Source: Hygrophila difformis
Taxonomy: Eukaryota > Streptophyta > Magnoliopsida > Lamiales > Acanthaceae
Direction: 5' to 3'
Length of the DNA stretch: 64,000 bases
Assembly: GCA_030278955.1 (NCBI GenBank)
Contig: JAOANR010000002.1
Coordinates: 14,158,238 to 14,222,237, forward strand
Shown: positions 1-10,826 of the stretch, piece by piece
How positions within the stretch are numbered: position 1 is the stretch's first letter
Layout of the letters: each line of letters begins with the position of its first letter
Notes under the pieces: generated by a model
Seen by the model: the letters and a program-made list of their open reading frames with translations, nothing else
Database searches by the model: none
What the model was told of the DNA's origin: nothing
Program-made: the position numbers and the translations under genes

Positions 1-1879
1 GGTTTTTATCTGAATTCACAGACAGTGGAGGCCCAACTGGCATTGACACTGCCATTACAGGGTTTAAGCTATCTAAATTCGCTCCATCCGAGTAATTGGG
101 AAAGTGCACAGTAGATGTTTGCAGTCTACCCGATTATTCTGCCATTACTTTGGTCCTCTTACCACTTCATGTTTGTGTTTCATCTTCTGTCTAGACCCGC
201 CAGTATATTTTGGGTCAATTCATTTTACACTTCATTATATCCGTATGCATGCTACTATTATGTAATTAATGTGGTCTATAATATTTTGGGATCCTTCCCT
301 TGGACAATAGAAGTCTAGATTTTAAACAGATTTTGCATATTAAATTTCCAACAAAAACTCCTTTATAAAATCTGGATCTGAGTAAGGGATAAATTCCTCA
401 GTTATGACTAGTTCATATTCTGTCAAGGGTTGATTTTGGGAAATTAGAAGCAGAGTCAGCGATTAGGTCTCATCTAGACTGAAAGGATCTGTGTTTTAAT
501 TGAGAGTCTAAAACCTGTTTAGGGAATGGTTTTCAAATTCATTATTTTCCAAAATTGTTGTTTGTTGGGAATCCGAGATTAATTATTACACCGAGATGGG
601 GTCCACTTGGATTCAAATACAGCGTAGTAGATAATCTTAGAGGAACAACATCCAGGCCTTGGTTATTTTCTAAGATAGGGTTGAGTTCCTTTCAACCACT
701 ATCCTCTTCTGCCAAAGCCTACCTTTGAGTCCTGAGTGAGTACATCCGGAACGAACTAATTTATTAGTTCGTTTCATTAGTTTGTATCTCATAACCACTC
801 GGAAGGAAGTGAACACTGCGAGCGGTTCACCGAGAGCCGAGAATTCTTGATCCACACCCGGTCACCATGACTGGGGGCTGTCTTTTACTATCAAGGTCAG
901 ACCTTCAAAACCTCCGAGTGATAGGATTCTAAATGCTTTCTTTATCGCTTTCTTTTAAACGCTTTCATTAGAGGTCACTCGGTTGTATTGAGAGTTGTGT
1001 AACTGCTACTAGGATTGATAGTTAAGGGATAGTTCAGGCTTGATTAGAATCTTTGGGTGTGACATGGGAGAATGATAGTAGTACTTGGCACTTCAATAAA
1101 TGATTTGTCAGGTGTTGCTTGTCCACCACAGATGAAGTAACATACCCAGGCCAGGGCAGTTACAAATCTATGGTATCTTAGAATCTGTGGTCTTAAGAAC
1201 ATGTAAACTCATGTTGTAAGTACCTGTCTATCAAAGGGAACTCAACACTGAGAGCATGAGAATTAGCTGTCTGACAGGATTATCCCAACCAAATATCTGT
1301 GTATTAAAATGGAAGTTTAATTATGCCTTATCCAAATCTTGTCCAATTTTTATTCTTTTCTTCCTGTCCCTTCTGTCCAAACTGTGAATCAGCTTCATAG
1401 CTAGCATAGTGTAAATTTTCATTGCTTCTACAGATAGTATTTACTGCATTCTTAGAATAACTTTATTTGCTTTCTAGTATAAATTCACCCGCTTTCTATA
1501 ATAGAATTCATATGCTTTGTAGAATAGATTTAAGTGCTTTTGTAATTTAGTTTAAATTCAGTTAGTAGATGATTAATCGCTTTTCAAACTAATTGGAGCA
1601 ATACGAGTGGAAAACCTAGTAAAACGACGTGGGCCCTGCTTCTATTGCACATCCTCCAGTGAACGATCCGGTCTTACTATAAATTACTGCAATTTTTTGA
1701 CACCGTGCGCTTTCGGGCCACAGTTTCGTAACACGAGTAATAAAAATGTGACAACCTAAATATATCCTTAATCCCAACTCCACCTTCATAAATCGATTTT
1801 CATTAAATAAAATCAAAACCGGGATTCATTTCATTATTTTGAAAATACTCGTGTTATGCGAACCTGTCGAAAAGTTTCA
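1..1879 (+). mobile_element. Athila-type LTR, 3' part, plus orientation
   Basis: This is the reverse complement of the Athila LTR end seen at 27405, 36797 and 51618. It ends in AAAGTTTCA at 1879, the mirror image of the TGAAACTTTTGAC left edge of the minus-strand copies. The stretch near positions 1-110 (GAATTCACAGACAG and following) matches 29470-29550 in reverse. No tRNA-Asp primer site follows 1879, so it is a 3' LTR or a solo LTR, not a 5' LTR. It interrupts the F0 chromovirus LTR just before CAAGACACGG. The left end lies outside the window, so the target duplication cannot be tested. It is more diverged from the other Athila LTRs than they are from one another. Short ORFs inside it are not coding. 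Confidence 0.85.
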
Positions 1880-2173
1880 CAAGACACGGTTTCTCCGAGC
1901 TCACTAAAGAGATGCAAGGCTAGGTATTGCAGTATTTAAAACATTTAAAAACCATTCAAGTAGCCCATTCAATATAAGTTCAAAATAAATAGTATAATGC
2001 AGCGGAATAATAGTATCTAAGTATAAGTATTGCAGCGGAAAATGTAAATAGAGCCAACGTGGCCAAACACGGGTTAAACAGACCCGTTTATACTATAGTC
2101 TAATGCAAAAATCAAAATACTAAATGTTCCCATAAATCCCATGCATGTAGTGCTCATGCTCATTCCACATACT

Positions 2174-3648
2174 CTGTAAGGAAAAGAAATAAAATGGTTT
2201 GGTCAGCATAACTTGCTGAGTAAGTTAATACAGACATGATCGTGGGGTTTCAAAGCCATTAATTAATATTTAAATAAAAGCATGATAATAAATCATAAAT
2301 AATTCAATTTAATTGTCTAACCAATTTGCATAATTAATTCATGGCACTAACCAATAACACATTTAGCATAATTGTCTAACACATTTAACAATTTAAAAGG
2401 ACAATAAATAAATATTTAACTATCCCCATTACACCCAAGATTTAGTATTTCAAGTATTTCACGATTGCATCGCAATCTCGTCAAGTCTAGCCGGAAGCCG
2501 GCGGCCGCAGCCGTATCTGCCATACCCAGTACCACTCCAGAGCCTTGGGAAAACCATATGGATATTCACGAGAATGTATGCCATATATCTCATTCCGTTT
2601 TGGCAACATATCTCAAAATTTCGCGCGGGTCACCATCGTCCATAAAGGCACGAAGTGAATCGTTACGAGGGCACCTTGCAGAGCACTCACCCCCTAATTT
2701 TAAAAGATCAAGTTTGTAAGGGGATTTCCTGAATTCCAGAGTTCATGTACTTGTTTCAAAGAGTCTTCTACTCATTTAAACCTTAAAGGCTAGTTTCACC
2801 GTTTCAACAAGATTTCAAGATTTGACTCGGTCAACCACAGTTTACTTCAAAATTCATTAAAAATCGAGTTTAAATCCAAAACTTCTGCAATTTGACCAGT
2901 GACTCCAAAACACAGAGATGAACAAGTTTTATGTTTTAAGTTTTTCGATCCGAGATACGGAAGTAAGTGAAAAATGTCAATTCTTAACAGGATGATAATC
3001 TGTCCGAAAAATTCAACACCAGTTTCAAGATTTCAAGATCTACCAAAGCAAACTAACTCCAAATTTGATGAAATTTTACAGAGAGATACCTAAGACATAT
3101 ATCTACAATTTTCATGTTCGGCTAAAGTTCTGAATCGGTATAGATCTAATGTCAAAAACGTCTACAAGTTCGGACCTATGTTCTGTCCAGATTTCAAGAT
3201 TCAAATTTAAAGCATTTAGGTTTGAGATTGATTTCAGATATCAAATCATTACGAAAAATTATGAAATTTTTACAGTAGCTAGAATAATGTCTTAGGAATG
3301 TTTTTTCTGTTTTACGTTTTCTCGTTTGAACAAGTTTAAGGGTTCGGAAAAATCATGCAAAAATGTTGCGCCGTTAAAGATTTCGTTTTGACAGATTTTA
3401 CGTTCTTGGTTTAAATCTTTAGATCAAGTGTATTTTAAATCCTCCCAAAACCATAGTAAGATTAACTTACAGATCTTTGGGCGTCCGGGATCGTCGATTC
3501 GGAGGCGTGGCTTCCAGTCCACCGTTTATCTCCTCCGTTCGTCGGGTTCTTCGTTCTAAATCCGATTCGTGGTGTCGAAAGGAAAAAGATTAAGTCAGGA
3601 TTTGGTTTCGAATCAAGATTGTAAAGAAACGAATGGATCAGAACTTAC
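2174..3648 (-). other. Predicted leader intron in LTR F0
   Basis: On the minus strand a donor-like GTG|GTAAGTTC lies at 3648-3647 and a second GTAAGTTAAT at 3470-3469. A pyrimidine-rich acceptor TTTCTTTTCCTTACAG|AGTA ends at 2174. The same order and spacing are seen in the E1, E2 and E4 LTRs. This is inference from sequence only. Confidence 0.4.
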
Positions 3649-3787
3649 CACAACGTTAGAGATCTCCCGATTTTCGTCCACAATAGTCCTCGCCTTGGTT
3701 TCGTGCCTCCGACGACTCCGGGATTAGGGTTTTCGAACGTATAGAGAGTTGTAGGGTTTTGAAAAGTGTTCGGGGCTTCCAAGAGGT

Positions 3788-3801
3788 GTTATTTATAGAT
3801 A
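3788..3801 (-). promoter_or_regulatory. TATA-like box of LTR F0
   Basis: The minus strand reads CTATAAATAAC upstream of the donor-like site. The position that holds the TATA box in E2 is degenerate here (GGCTATACG near 3940), so this may be the working one or a chance match. Confidence 0.4.
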
Positions 3802-5450
3802 GGCACAACCTAGGGACGTCCAAGGTCGGCCTTGGTGAGTCTTGAGCCGAAAGGAATTTAACCGAAGTCGGAAAATCCGGATTCGGGCGAGTAAATCTCG
3901 CAACCGGAAAATCTGTCGAGTGGCGCGGGGTTGGCGCGTCGTATAGCCACTCACCGCGTGGCCACCGTGCGGCCCACGCCTGGACTTCGGTCCCGGCGGG
4001 ACGTGCGATCCGTCGGGCATTTCCTCCTCTCTTTCGGACTTCTATCCCTCTATGTTCTCGGATTCGGATTTCCGGGATATTTTCGGGCTCCTACTTCCTA
4101 TCTTAATTCTTACTCGGGTCTAGATTTAATATTGGCCTCGAATTCTCGAGTCCATTAGTGTCGGGTATACTTGTACAATTTATTTGATTAATTTATCTTT
4201 GGTTTCCAGGGTATTGGAAATTAAATTCCTTCTTAAATTAAATTCAATTTCTCATTTCCTTGTCTATGTATTATGTTTATTCATTTATTATATTTATTTA
4301 TTATTATTGTTTTATTTATTGTTTATTTATTTATTTATTTTATGTTGCAAAATTTTCGGGTATTACAGCTCATATGTCCAACCCTCCATTTTCCATGTTA
4401 ACAATTGTAGATTGATGAACAACATAGAGTTCTTCAAGCTCTAAGTGTTTGAAAACCCTAAAATGAATCACTCATTAAGGGTGCTGGCTCGTCATAAAGC
4501 TGCAAAATAAATATTACTTTCCTACGCCACAAAACACAATAAGTAATGTAGTAGTTAGTGAGTAGGGTCATCTCCCAAGGGATGCGATAAAGGATTCAAT
4601 AAATTGATTATTTATTTTTATAGATATATAAAAAGGGATTTGATTTCACCTAATTCTAACAAAGAAATAAAAATAAGCAAACAAAAATAAGAAAATCAAT
4701 CAACCTCCAAACTTCAATAATGAAAAGATCTAGCATTGGCATGAATTTCATTTAGGATATGAATTTGTTTATCAACTTATAATTAACATTTATTGGTCAT
4801 ATGGATAAATTGGTTAAAGTTAAATCAACACGGTTGATAACCAACTTTTCCTTACCTTTTGATAGCTAAGGTACGACTGTTAGCTAATTTCCTTCTTGAG
4901 AGAGAAATACCAAGTACGACAAAGTAATTTACAATTCCAAAAGCATTAAACTCAAGAAAAGCCCAATTCAAATTAACAATATTCCTAAGAGGACTTGTTT
5001 AAAATTGATCCCAAATTCTCACTAGAGTGTCTGCTCTAGCTTGTTACTATTAATTAAAATTCAACACAATTACGGATGAAGAATTCTAATTTTAACAATG
5101 AATTCAATAAATTAATATGTGGCCACAACTATTAAATTAAGATTTCAAACATATATTATAGAGAATTTAGAAATACCCAATGACCAACAAACATTCAATT
5201 CAATCCGAAACAAAGTTTCACAAATTCATATTTCTAAAATCAATTCATACCAAAGCTAGATAAGACAATTACTCACAATCCATGACACCCACACTAAAAC
5301 ATAAAAGATTCAACATTTTTTTCAATAAAAAAACGAACAGAATTTCACCAAACTGAAAGGTTGAGTTGCTGTCCCTGCTGCCACTTGACAACTCCACTAT
5401 GCCCGGAATGGCTTCAAAGATGTTATGTATTGCCAAGAAGCTGCTGCTGT

Positions 5451-5478
5451 CCCCCCCCCCCCCCCCCCCCCCCCCCCC
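5451..5478. repeat. Poly-C run of 28
   Basis: An uninterrupted run of 28 C followed by GCCCC. Long C runs are uncommon in plant DNA and hard to sequence, so the length is uncertain. Confidence 0.85.
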
Positions 5479-7064
5479 GCCCCTTTATGTTGATGTTTGG
5501 TTGGCTTTTATAGTGGAGATGAATTAATTCTTTGGAAATTTAATGAGTGATTCAAATCTGTCCACCTCCTTTTGCAGGCTATCAAATCACAATCTAAAGA
5601 CTCAATTTTGCATGTGTCTTTAGAGTTCAATTTTGGTGCCTATGGCTGCAATCTTCAATTTTGATGGCTATCACGTTTTTCTTCATCTTGGTGTCATTGT
5701 CTTCTTTTCAACTTTGTTGTTTCTTCACTTGTTCTTCCACACCTAGTCCATGCTTGTCCTCAGGCATATATCAAAACCAAATATCAAAAGTGCCTGCCAA
5801 ACCAAGTATCATTCAACCATGTCAAAGTTTCATCAAAATTAAGGTATGCAAAGCCAACTATCCTCACAAAATGGTAAACTAAATAAAGAGATCACTCACC
5901 CTCAAGTATTTAGGCTAGATTTCACTCAATACGCATAGAGAACTATCAATCCCATAGACTTACTATCAAATCATAGTAAATCCACACCTCAACTAAGAAT
6001 ATGATGCTCACAATCAAATGGTCTTTATTAGGGTTGTAACGGGGCTGAGGTTGGGGTAGGAAAATATGGAATATGTAGGTTAAAGGAATTGAGGAAATTG
6101 TTTAACCATCAAAACATGCAATGAGACACATGTTGCACAAATTTTTTTTTCGACATCAATGATCATGCTACTCTCAAGATAAAGAATTACAACTTGGAGC
6201 TATAACAAAAAAAAAAAATGTCTGTCTCTCCTCCTTTGTTTTTGTCTCTCTTTTTTTTTTTTTTTCTCTGTGGGTTTCAATAGCTTGACACCTTTATTAG
6301 AGGAATTCCAACATCTGAAAATTGCAGATTGAACTTCAACTCTGTGTTCATGACACTCCGTCAGAGGAACATGTGCCAAGCTACTTACATCCACTGCCAT
6401 TGTATTTTTTTTTTTCTTTTTTTTTTATTTGAGAGAGAGAGGCAGTACAACTTACATCGGATACAAAAGCTCAATCAACTCACATCAAGTGCAACTTCTA
6501 AACAAAATCACATGTAATGATATTTAAACAAATTTTCTCATGTTCCTAGGGTTCAAATGAGTGTATGGCCATAATCAAAGGAAAAGGTCTTATAGGCTAA
6601 GGGTTAAATATGAATCAAGAAAAATGGATATATCATCAATAGGCTCAACGTGGTTCACTAGGGGATAAGCTTGGGTCAAGGGGAAAAACAAAGCCAAAAT
6701 AGGGTAATCCTAGTGCCCTTATCATTTTATTTGCATCAAAATTCAAAAATGAGAGTAATATCAACTATGGATAATCAAGCAAGTTCTAGAAAATCAAGTC
6801 TTATGTATTTCGCACAACATAAAATTTGAGCAATTATGATATGTATATATATATATATTTTTTTCTTTTTTTTGCTCAAAGAGGCTCAGAAGCTCACTTA
6901 GGGTTAAATGATAGAAAACTAAACATACCGTTCAATTGATTTGACTAAAAACATGGCAAACTCTACAAAAGTCAAGCAATGCACATAAGAACTTGGCAAG
7001 ATAAACGCACGAGGACAAGCTAGGAAGTTCAAAAATTCATATTCATATGTAAGCTCATCCTAAA

Positions 7065-7090
7065 CCCCCCCCCCCCCCCCCCCCCCCCCC
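7065..7090. repeat. Poly-C run of 26
   Basis: An uninterrupted run of 26 C, 25 bases left of the E1 LTR. It is the second such run within 1.7 kb. Confidence 0.85.
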
Positions 7091-7696
7091 AACACCTAAA
7101 TCATGCAATGTCCCGTGTAATAACCTGAAAATTTTATACGTTAATAATATTTTCTAAAGAAATAATTCAAATTATTTCTTATGAAACTAAATTTAAGTTG
7201 GGAAATAAATTAATATGTCCCATGATATAAGACTATTTGAAGGCAAATGAATTATTTTCCGAGGGAATATAATTTAGTTACTAGAGAAATATATTTTCTC
7301 AAGGAAAAGTATTCAGTGATGCACAATCATTTTTCAAGGGTTCCAATCCTATTATTTACAAAATATTTTTGCTAAGGTAATAATAAATAAGTTATAAAAT
7401 AGTGTAATGAACATAATCAGCTCAAGAAAATAAATAGTCCAATGCAGCAATTCAGCTCAATAAAAAGAATTCAGCTACCGAAAATAAAACAAAGACGAAA
7501 AAAATACGTACAATATAACGGCCTTTGTGCAGATTTATGTGGTAACGAATAAAATAGTACATATAAAACAGAAATGAAAAGCAAATGTACACCAGGCAAA
7601 ATCTCTGCAAAACACTTCATCAAAGCTACGAAAGAGGCTGACAATTCATCAAAGCTAGTTGTATAAAAAAAATGATAGAGTCACCGTCCTTCCACT

Positions 7697-7706
7697 ACTA
7701 TAAATA
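7697..7706 (+). promoter_or_regulatory. E1 LTR TATA box
   Basis: CTATAAATAC inside the LTR, about 115 bases before the donor-like site. A TATA box in this position is normal for a plant LTR promoter. Confidence 0.6.
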
Positions 7707-7818
7707 CATGAGATCGTAGTCGAAAAAAATAAACCCGAAAATGGTACATCTTTACGAAAATTTGAGTTATTGCTGCCTTTTTTTATGGGAAGCTAAGTAG
7801 CTATCTTCGGAAGAAATT

Positions 7819-8379
7819 GTAAGTAAATTTTTGTTCTGTGGGCTTTGTCTCAATAATAGTTTTGCATGTTTAAATTCCTTCATGTTTTAATAATTCTAGG
7901 GTTTATTCATGCAAGTGATTTATGCAGAGGTTATGTCCCATTATGCATTTAAATATTTTGGACAAGGTCATGCATGTGGAAAATTAAATTTCAGTGTATG
8001 GCATGTGAATTATTGAATTTTTATTATGCGAGATATACCCTAGAGGTGGATATCTTTATGAGATATTTCGTGGGTTATCCAAGGGATTCCCATGAACAGG
8101 ATTGTGTTTGACCAAGGGTCTCACAGTCATTTTTTAGATCGCAAGGTAGGGTCATCCTTGTGTACTCATATTTTGACTGCGGTCATTATGAGGGCATGCT
8201 AGGTCCTATGAGATACCCCGGGTGTAGGCATCATAGTCGAGCTACATGTGGATTGAATTATTGCAACTGGTTTGACATGCCATTTACTGTTAAGTAATAT
8301 TAAATTGTTTTTGTCCAAGGGACAATAATTTACTTGCTCAGCCAGTGGGCTGATAAATTTTACTTACTCCTTTTTACAG
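7819..8379 (+). other. Predicted leader intron in E1 LTR
   Basis: Donor-like ATT|GTAAGTAA and acceptor-like CTTTTTACAG|G bound 561 bases downstream of the TATA box. The arrangement parallels the other three chromovirus-type LTRs. No transcript evidence is available. Confidence 0.4.
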
Positions 8380-8898
8380 GGTTTGATATATGTGGACCCT
8401 ACTAAGAGGCATGGGCACGGACATGGGTGTCAGTATCACTTTTACACTGGTTATTTTAAATTATTTTTTTTTATTAGCCATAAGATTGCCTTTTGAATAA
8501 AAAATATCATATTTGTCATATTTTGTAAACTCTGATATTTGACCCGAATAAAATACATTCTTTTAAATTTATTTAACCGTGCTTTCGCAAATTAGCTAGT
8601 AAAGTCTTAATTTTAAACTTTAGTTAATATGAAAAAAAAATTATTTTTACAGCGGTAAATTATAATCGTCATATTTTATAAATAGTATTATATTATTCAA
8701 AAGATATATTTTAATAAATAATAAGTCAGTTTAAAGTATGTTAGAATTAAATTTAAAAATAGCCTTAGCGCTTTTCGATTAAGTTAGCAAATGCAAGGCA
8801 AATGCGAGCTTGATCGGGAGGCGTGGCGGTATCAACCCCGGGTTCCAGTTCGTAACTTCCGCTGCAAAGCTGGGCGTGGAAACGGGGGTGTTACAAGG

Positions 8899-8910
8899 TG
8901 GTACAAGAGC
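8899..8910 (+). other. E1 primer-binding site (tRNA-iMet, degenerate)
   Basis: TGGTACAAGAGC lies three bases after the LTR. The intact form in E2 and E4 is TGGTATCAGAGC, complementary to the 3' end of plant initiator tRNA-Met. The changes fit an old element. From here to 9650 the leader holds poly-A runs and no gene. Confidence 0.75.
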
Positions 8911-9650
8911 CTGAGTAAAAAAAAAAAAAAAAAATTCTTTTTGGAGTTTTTGAAAAAAAAAAATTACAGCTTAGGACAATTTTCACTTATTTTGGGATGG
9001 GACACATCGCACTTGTATTATGCACAGTTCGTACAGTTATTAGGTTTGGTATTTGCATGTTATCCATGGCAATATTGTTTGCTAGATGAGAGATAAATAA
9101 TTTAAAAGAGATTCTAATGCTATAACAGTATTTACAAAAGGAGTTCAAGAGTAAGTGGCTCATAAGGAGAAAGAAATACCGAGGTTGAGGATAGAGTCAT
9201 ATACCTAAAAGGCTTGGTAATCGAACATGAGGATATAAACAATTCTTTGTGAGAATAGAATGAGATAGTAAATAATTCCTGGTAAACTTCTCCACCACAG
9301 TGTGGGAAGTGAGGTTAACAACATCTTCTGTGGCAATGCCCTGAAAGTTGGGAATGTTACCGGTATGGAAAAGTTAGACATATCGCTAGAAATTGGTACA
9401 TCTGAGTAGAGAACCCTAAAGAAACTAAATGTTTTAGAAACCTGCTAAAATCCTGCTGATAACACTTAGTAAGTTTAAAAGATTTTGCATTAGGCTTTGA
9501 AATTCTATTATCGTGCGTTGGTTCTGGCTAGTTAATGAAAATACCGACGATTATGCAGTTCGTCTATTTCTTTTGAGTACCAAAGATGTGTGATCTATCT
9601 TTTTGACTCACTAATTTCTAGACTAATACTAGGGGATTATTAACATTAGT

Positions 9651-10466
9651 ATGACCGATAAAAACGACCATCAACCACAATAGCGCAGTTACTGCTCATT
9701 CCTGGAGCAATGGTTGGAAAGCAAGTAGAGAAATGAGAACATCGGGAAGCACAGTGAGATTATATCGAAATGGTTAATACATTTCAATCACATCAATATA
9801 ACTTCCAAGAAAATCGAACTAAACTAGAAGGGTGGATTGAGTTATTCGAAAAGCTACTGAGGTAGTAGAATGCCTTGAATAACGTAAAATGGGAGTAACT
9901 ACATTCTTCCTGACAATAATAGCAAATACTTGGCATAGGTCACAACAAGACCGCCAAGTTACATTGGAGGAATTTCAAAAGAGTCCGAGGGAACAATTTT
10001 ACCCACTCGGCATAAAAAAAAAATAGATAAAAAAAATCCAAATATGAAAAGTTTGTTACTCTTCAACAAAGTAGTCATTCCGTACAAGAGTACTGTGGTA
10101 AAATTAATGAACTCTTGAGATTTGCTCCAAACCTGATAGAAATGGATCAGACCAAGGCCCAAAAGCTTGCGCTTGGTCGAACAAGTATATCTGGAAAATG
10201 TTCGGTTAAAAGCAATTTACAAAATTTACAAAAAGCGTACGACTGAGCTATGACCGTTGAGAATTTGGAAGGACCTGAACGCAAAGAAGGGGACTCGAAA
10301 CATCTACCCTTGAATAAAGAAAAAATGAAATTCGAGGAAGTTAAGGATAACCATCAAAAGATTTCCAGCAAAACAACAGAATATAGTACCCTATCCAACT
10401 TAATATAGGGAACTGAAACTCACCTTATGTAACCAATGCGACAAGAGACATTTAACGCGCCAATGT
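9651..10466 (+). pseudogene. gag: E1 gag, 5' part, decayed
   Basis: Retrotransposon capsid/nucleocapsid gene with many stops and frameshifts. Fragments in several frames line up with the intact Gag of E2: KLEGWIELFEKLL at about 9830, TLEEFQKSPREQFYPLG at about 9960-10010 (E2: GLKEALRERFYPLS), VQEYCGKINELLRFAP and DQTKAQKLALG at about 10080-10180, and the zinc-knuckle half C-x2-C-x3-H at 10430-10466. A start at 9651 (ATG, MTDKND) is plausible but unproven. E2 has inserted inside the zinc-knuckle codons after the duplicated AATGT, and the gene resumes at 18850. The protein would have packaged element RNA into virus-like particles in the cytoplasm; this copy cannot. Confidence 0.8.
10462..10466. 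repeat. E2 left target-site duplication AATGT
   Basis: AATGT at 10462-10466 is repeated at 18850-18854, directly outside the TG...CA ends of E2. Five bases is the usual Ty3/gypsy duplication length. Confidence 0.95.
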
Positions 10467-10826
10467 TGTAACACCCCGGATTTGATAACCCAGGCCGGGA
10501 TGTCACCGCCACACCTCCCTAGCAAGACACGGTTTCTCCGAGCTTGCTAAAGAGATGCAAGGCTATGGTTTTTCAGAATTTAAATCATTCAAACAGCCCA
10601 TTATAATATAATTAAAAAAAATAATAATAATATCAAAGTTGCAGCGGAATGTAATATTTACATATATAATTGTAATGCAGCGGAAATTTAAATACTGGGC
10701 CAACACGGCCAAAACACGGGTTAAACAGGCCTGTTCATGCAAGTTGTAATTAAATTCCGAAATTTAAAATAGAGTTTTTCCCGAATGTTCCCATGTATGC
10801 ATATGATGATGCATAATCCTCATACT

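Larger units (their letters stand above)
1880..4367 (-). mobile_element. Chromovirus-like LTR F0, truncated by the Athila LTR
   Basis: The block CAAGACACGGTTTCTCCGAG and the following GATGCAAGGCTA match the U5 end of the E2 LTRs (10530 and 15790), so this is a related LTR on the minus strand. Its 5' edge is at 4367 (minus strand TGTAATACCCG). About 55 bases of the other end, present in E2, are missing because the Athila LTR inserted there. Other parts shared with E2 are a GC-rich stretch near 3915-4010, a TATA-like site, donor-like sites at 3647 and 3469 and an acceptor-like site at 2174. No clear polypurine tract lies to the right of 4367, so it is a 5' LTR or a solo LTR. Sequence identity to E2 is patchy, so it is an older or separate family. 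Confidence 0.75.
4368..7115. repeat. Decayed repeat DNA, probably an Athila/Tat-type remnant
   Basis: No convincing gene. The region is AT-rich with oligo-A/T runs and two poly-C runs. From about 5890 to 6720 it follows, block by block, the untranslated region of Athila-B at 41640-42300: TCACTCACCCTCAAGTA versus TCACTCACTCTCAAATG, then the nearly shared GGGTTGTAACGGGGC, a poly-T run, and CTTATAGGCT followed by GTCAAGGGGAAAAACAAAGCC-like sequence. It is therefore probably the 3' part of an old Athila/Tat-type element. 4368-5880 holds nothing I recognise; its wording (GGGTCATCTCCCAAGGGATG) resembles decayed plant retroelement LTRs, at low confidence. The 73-codon frame at 5661-5882 has no recognisable domain. 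Confidence 0.5.
7116..8895 (+). mobile_element. E1 5' LTR
   Basis: It begins TGTAATAACC and ends GGGTGTTACA, giving the inverted termini TGTAA/TTACA. It is followed by AGG and a degenerate tRNA-iMet primer site at the same spacing as in E4. It contains a TATA box, a strong donor-like GTAAGTAA and an acceptor-like TTTTTACAG. Bases 7111-7115 (TCCCG) would be the left target duplication; the right one is outside the window. Confidence 0.8.

Noticed and set aside
4184..4444. 86-codon hydrophobic frame
   Set aside because: Made by a TTATTTATT-rich low-complexity run that crosses the LTR F0 edge.
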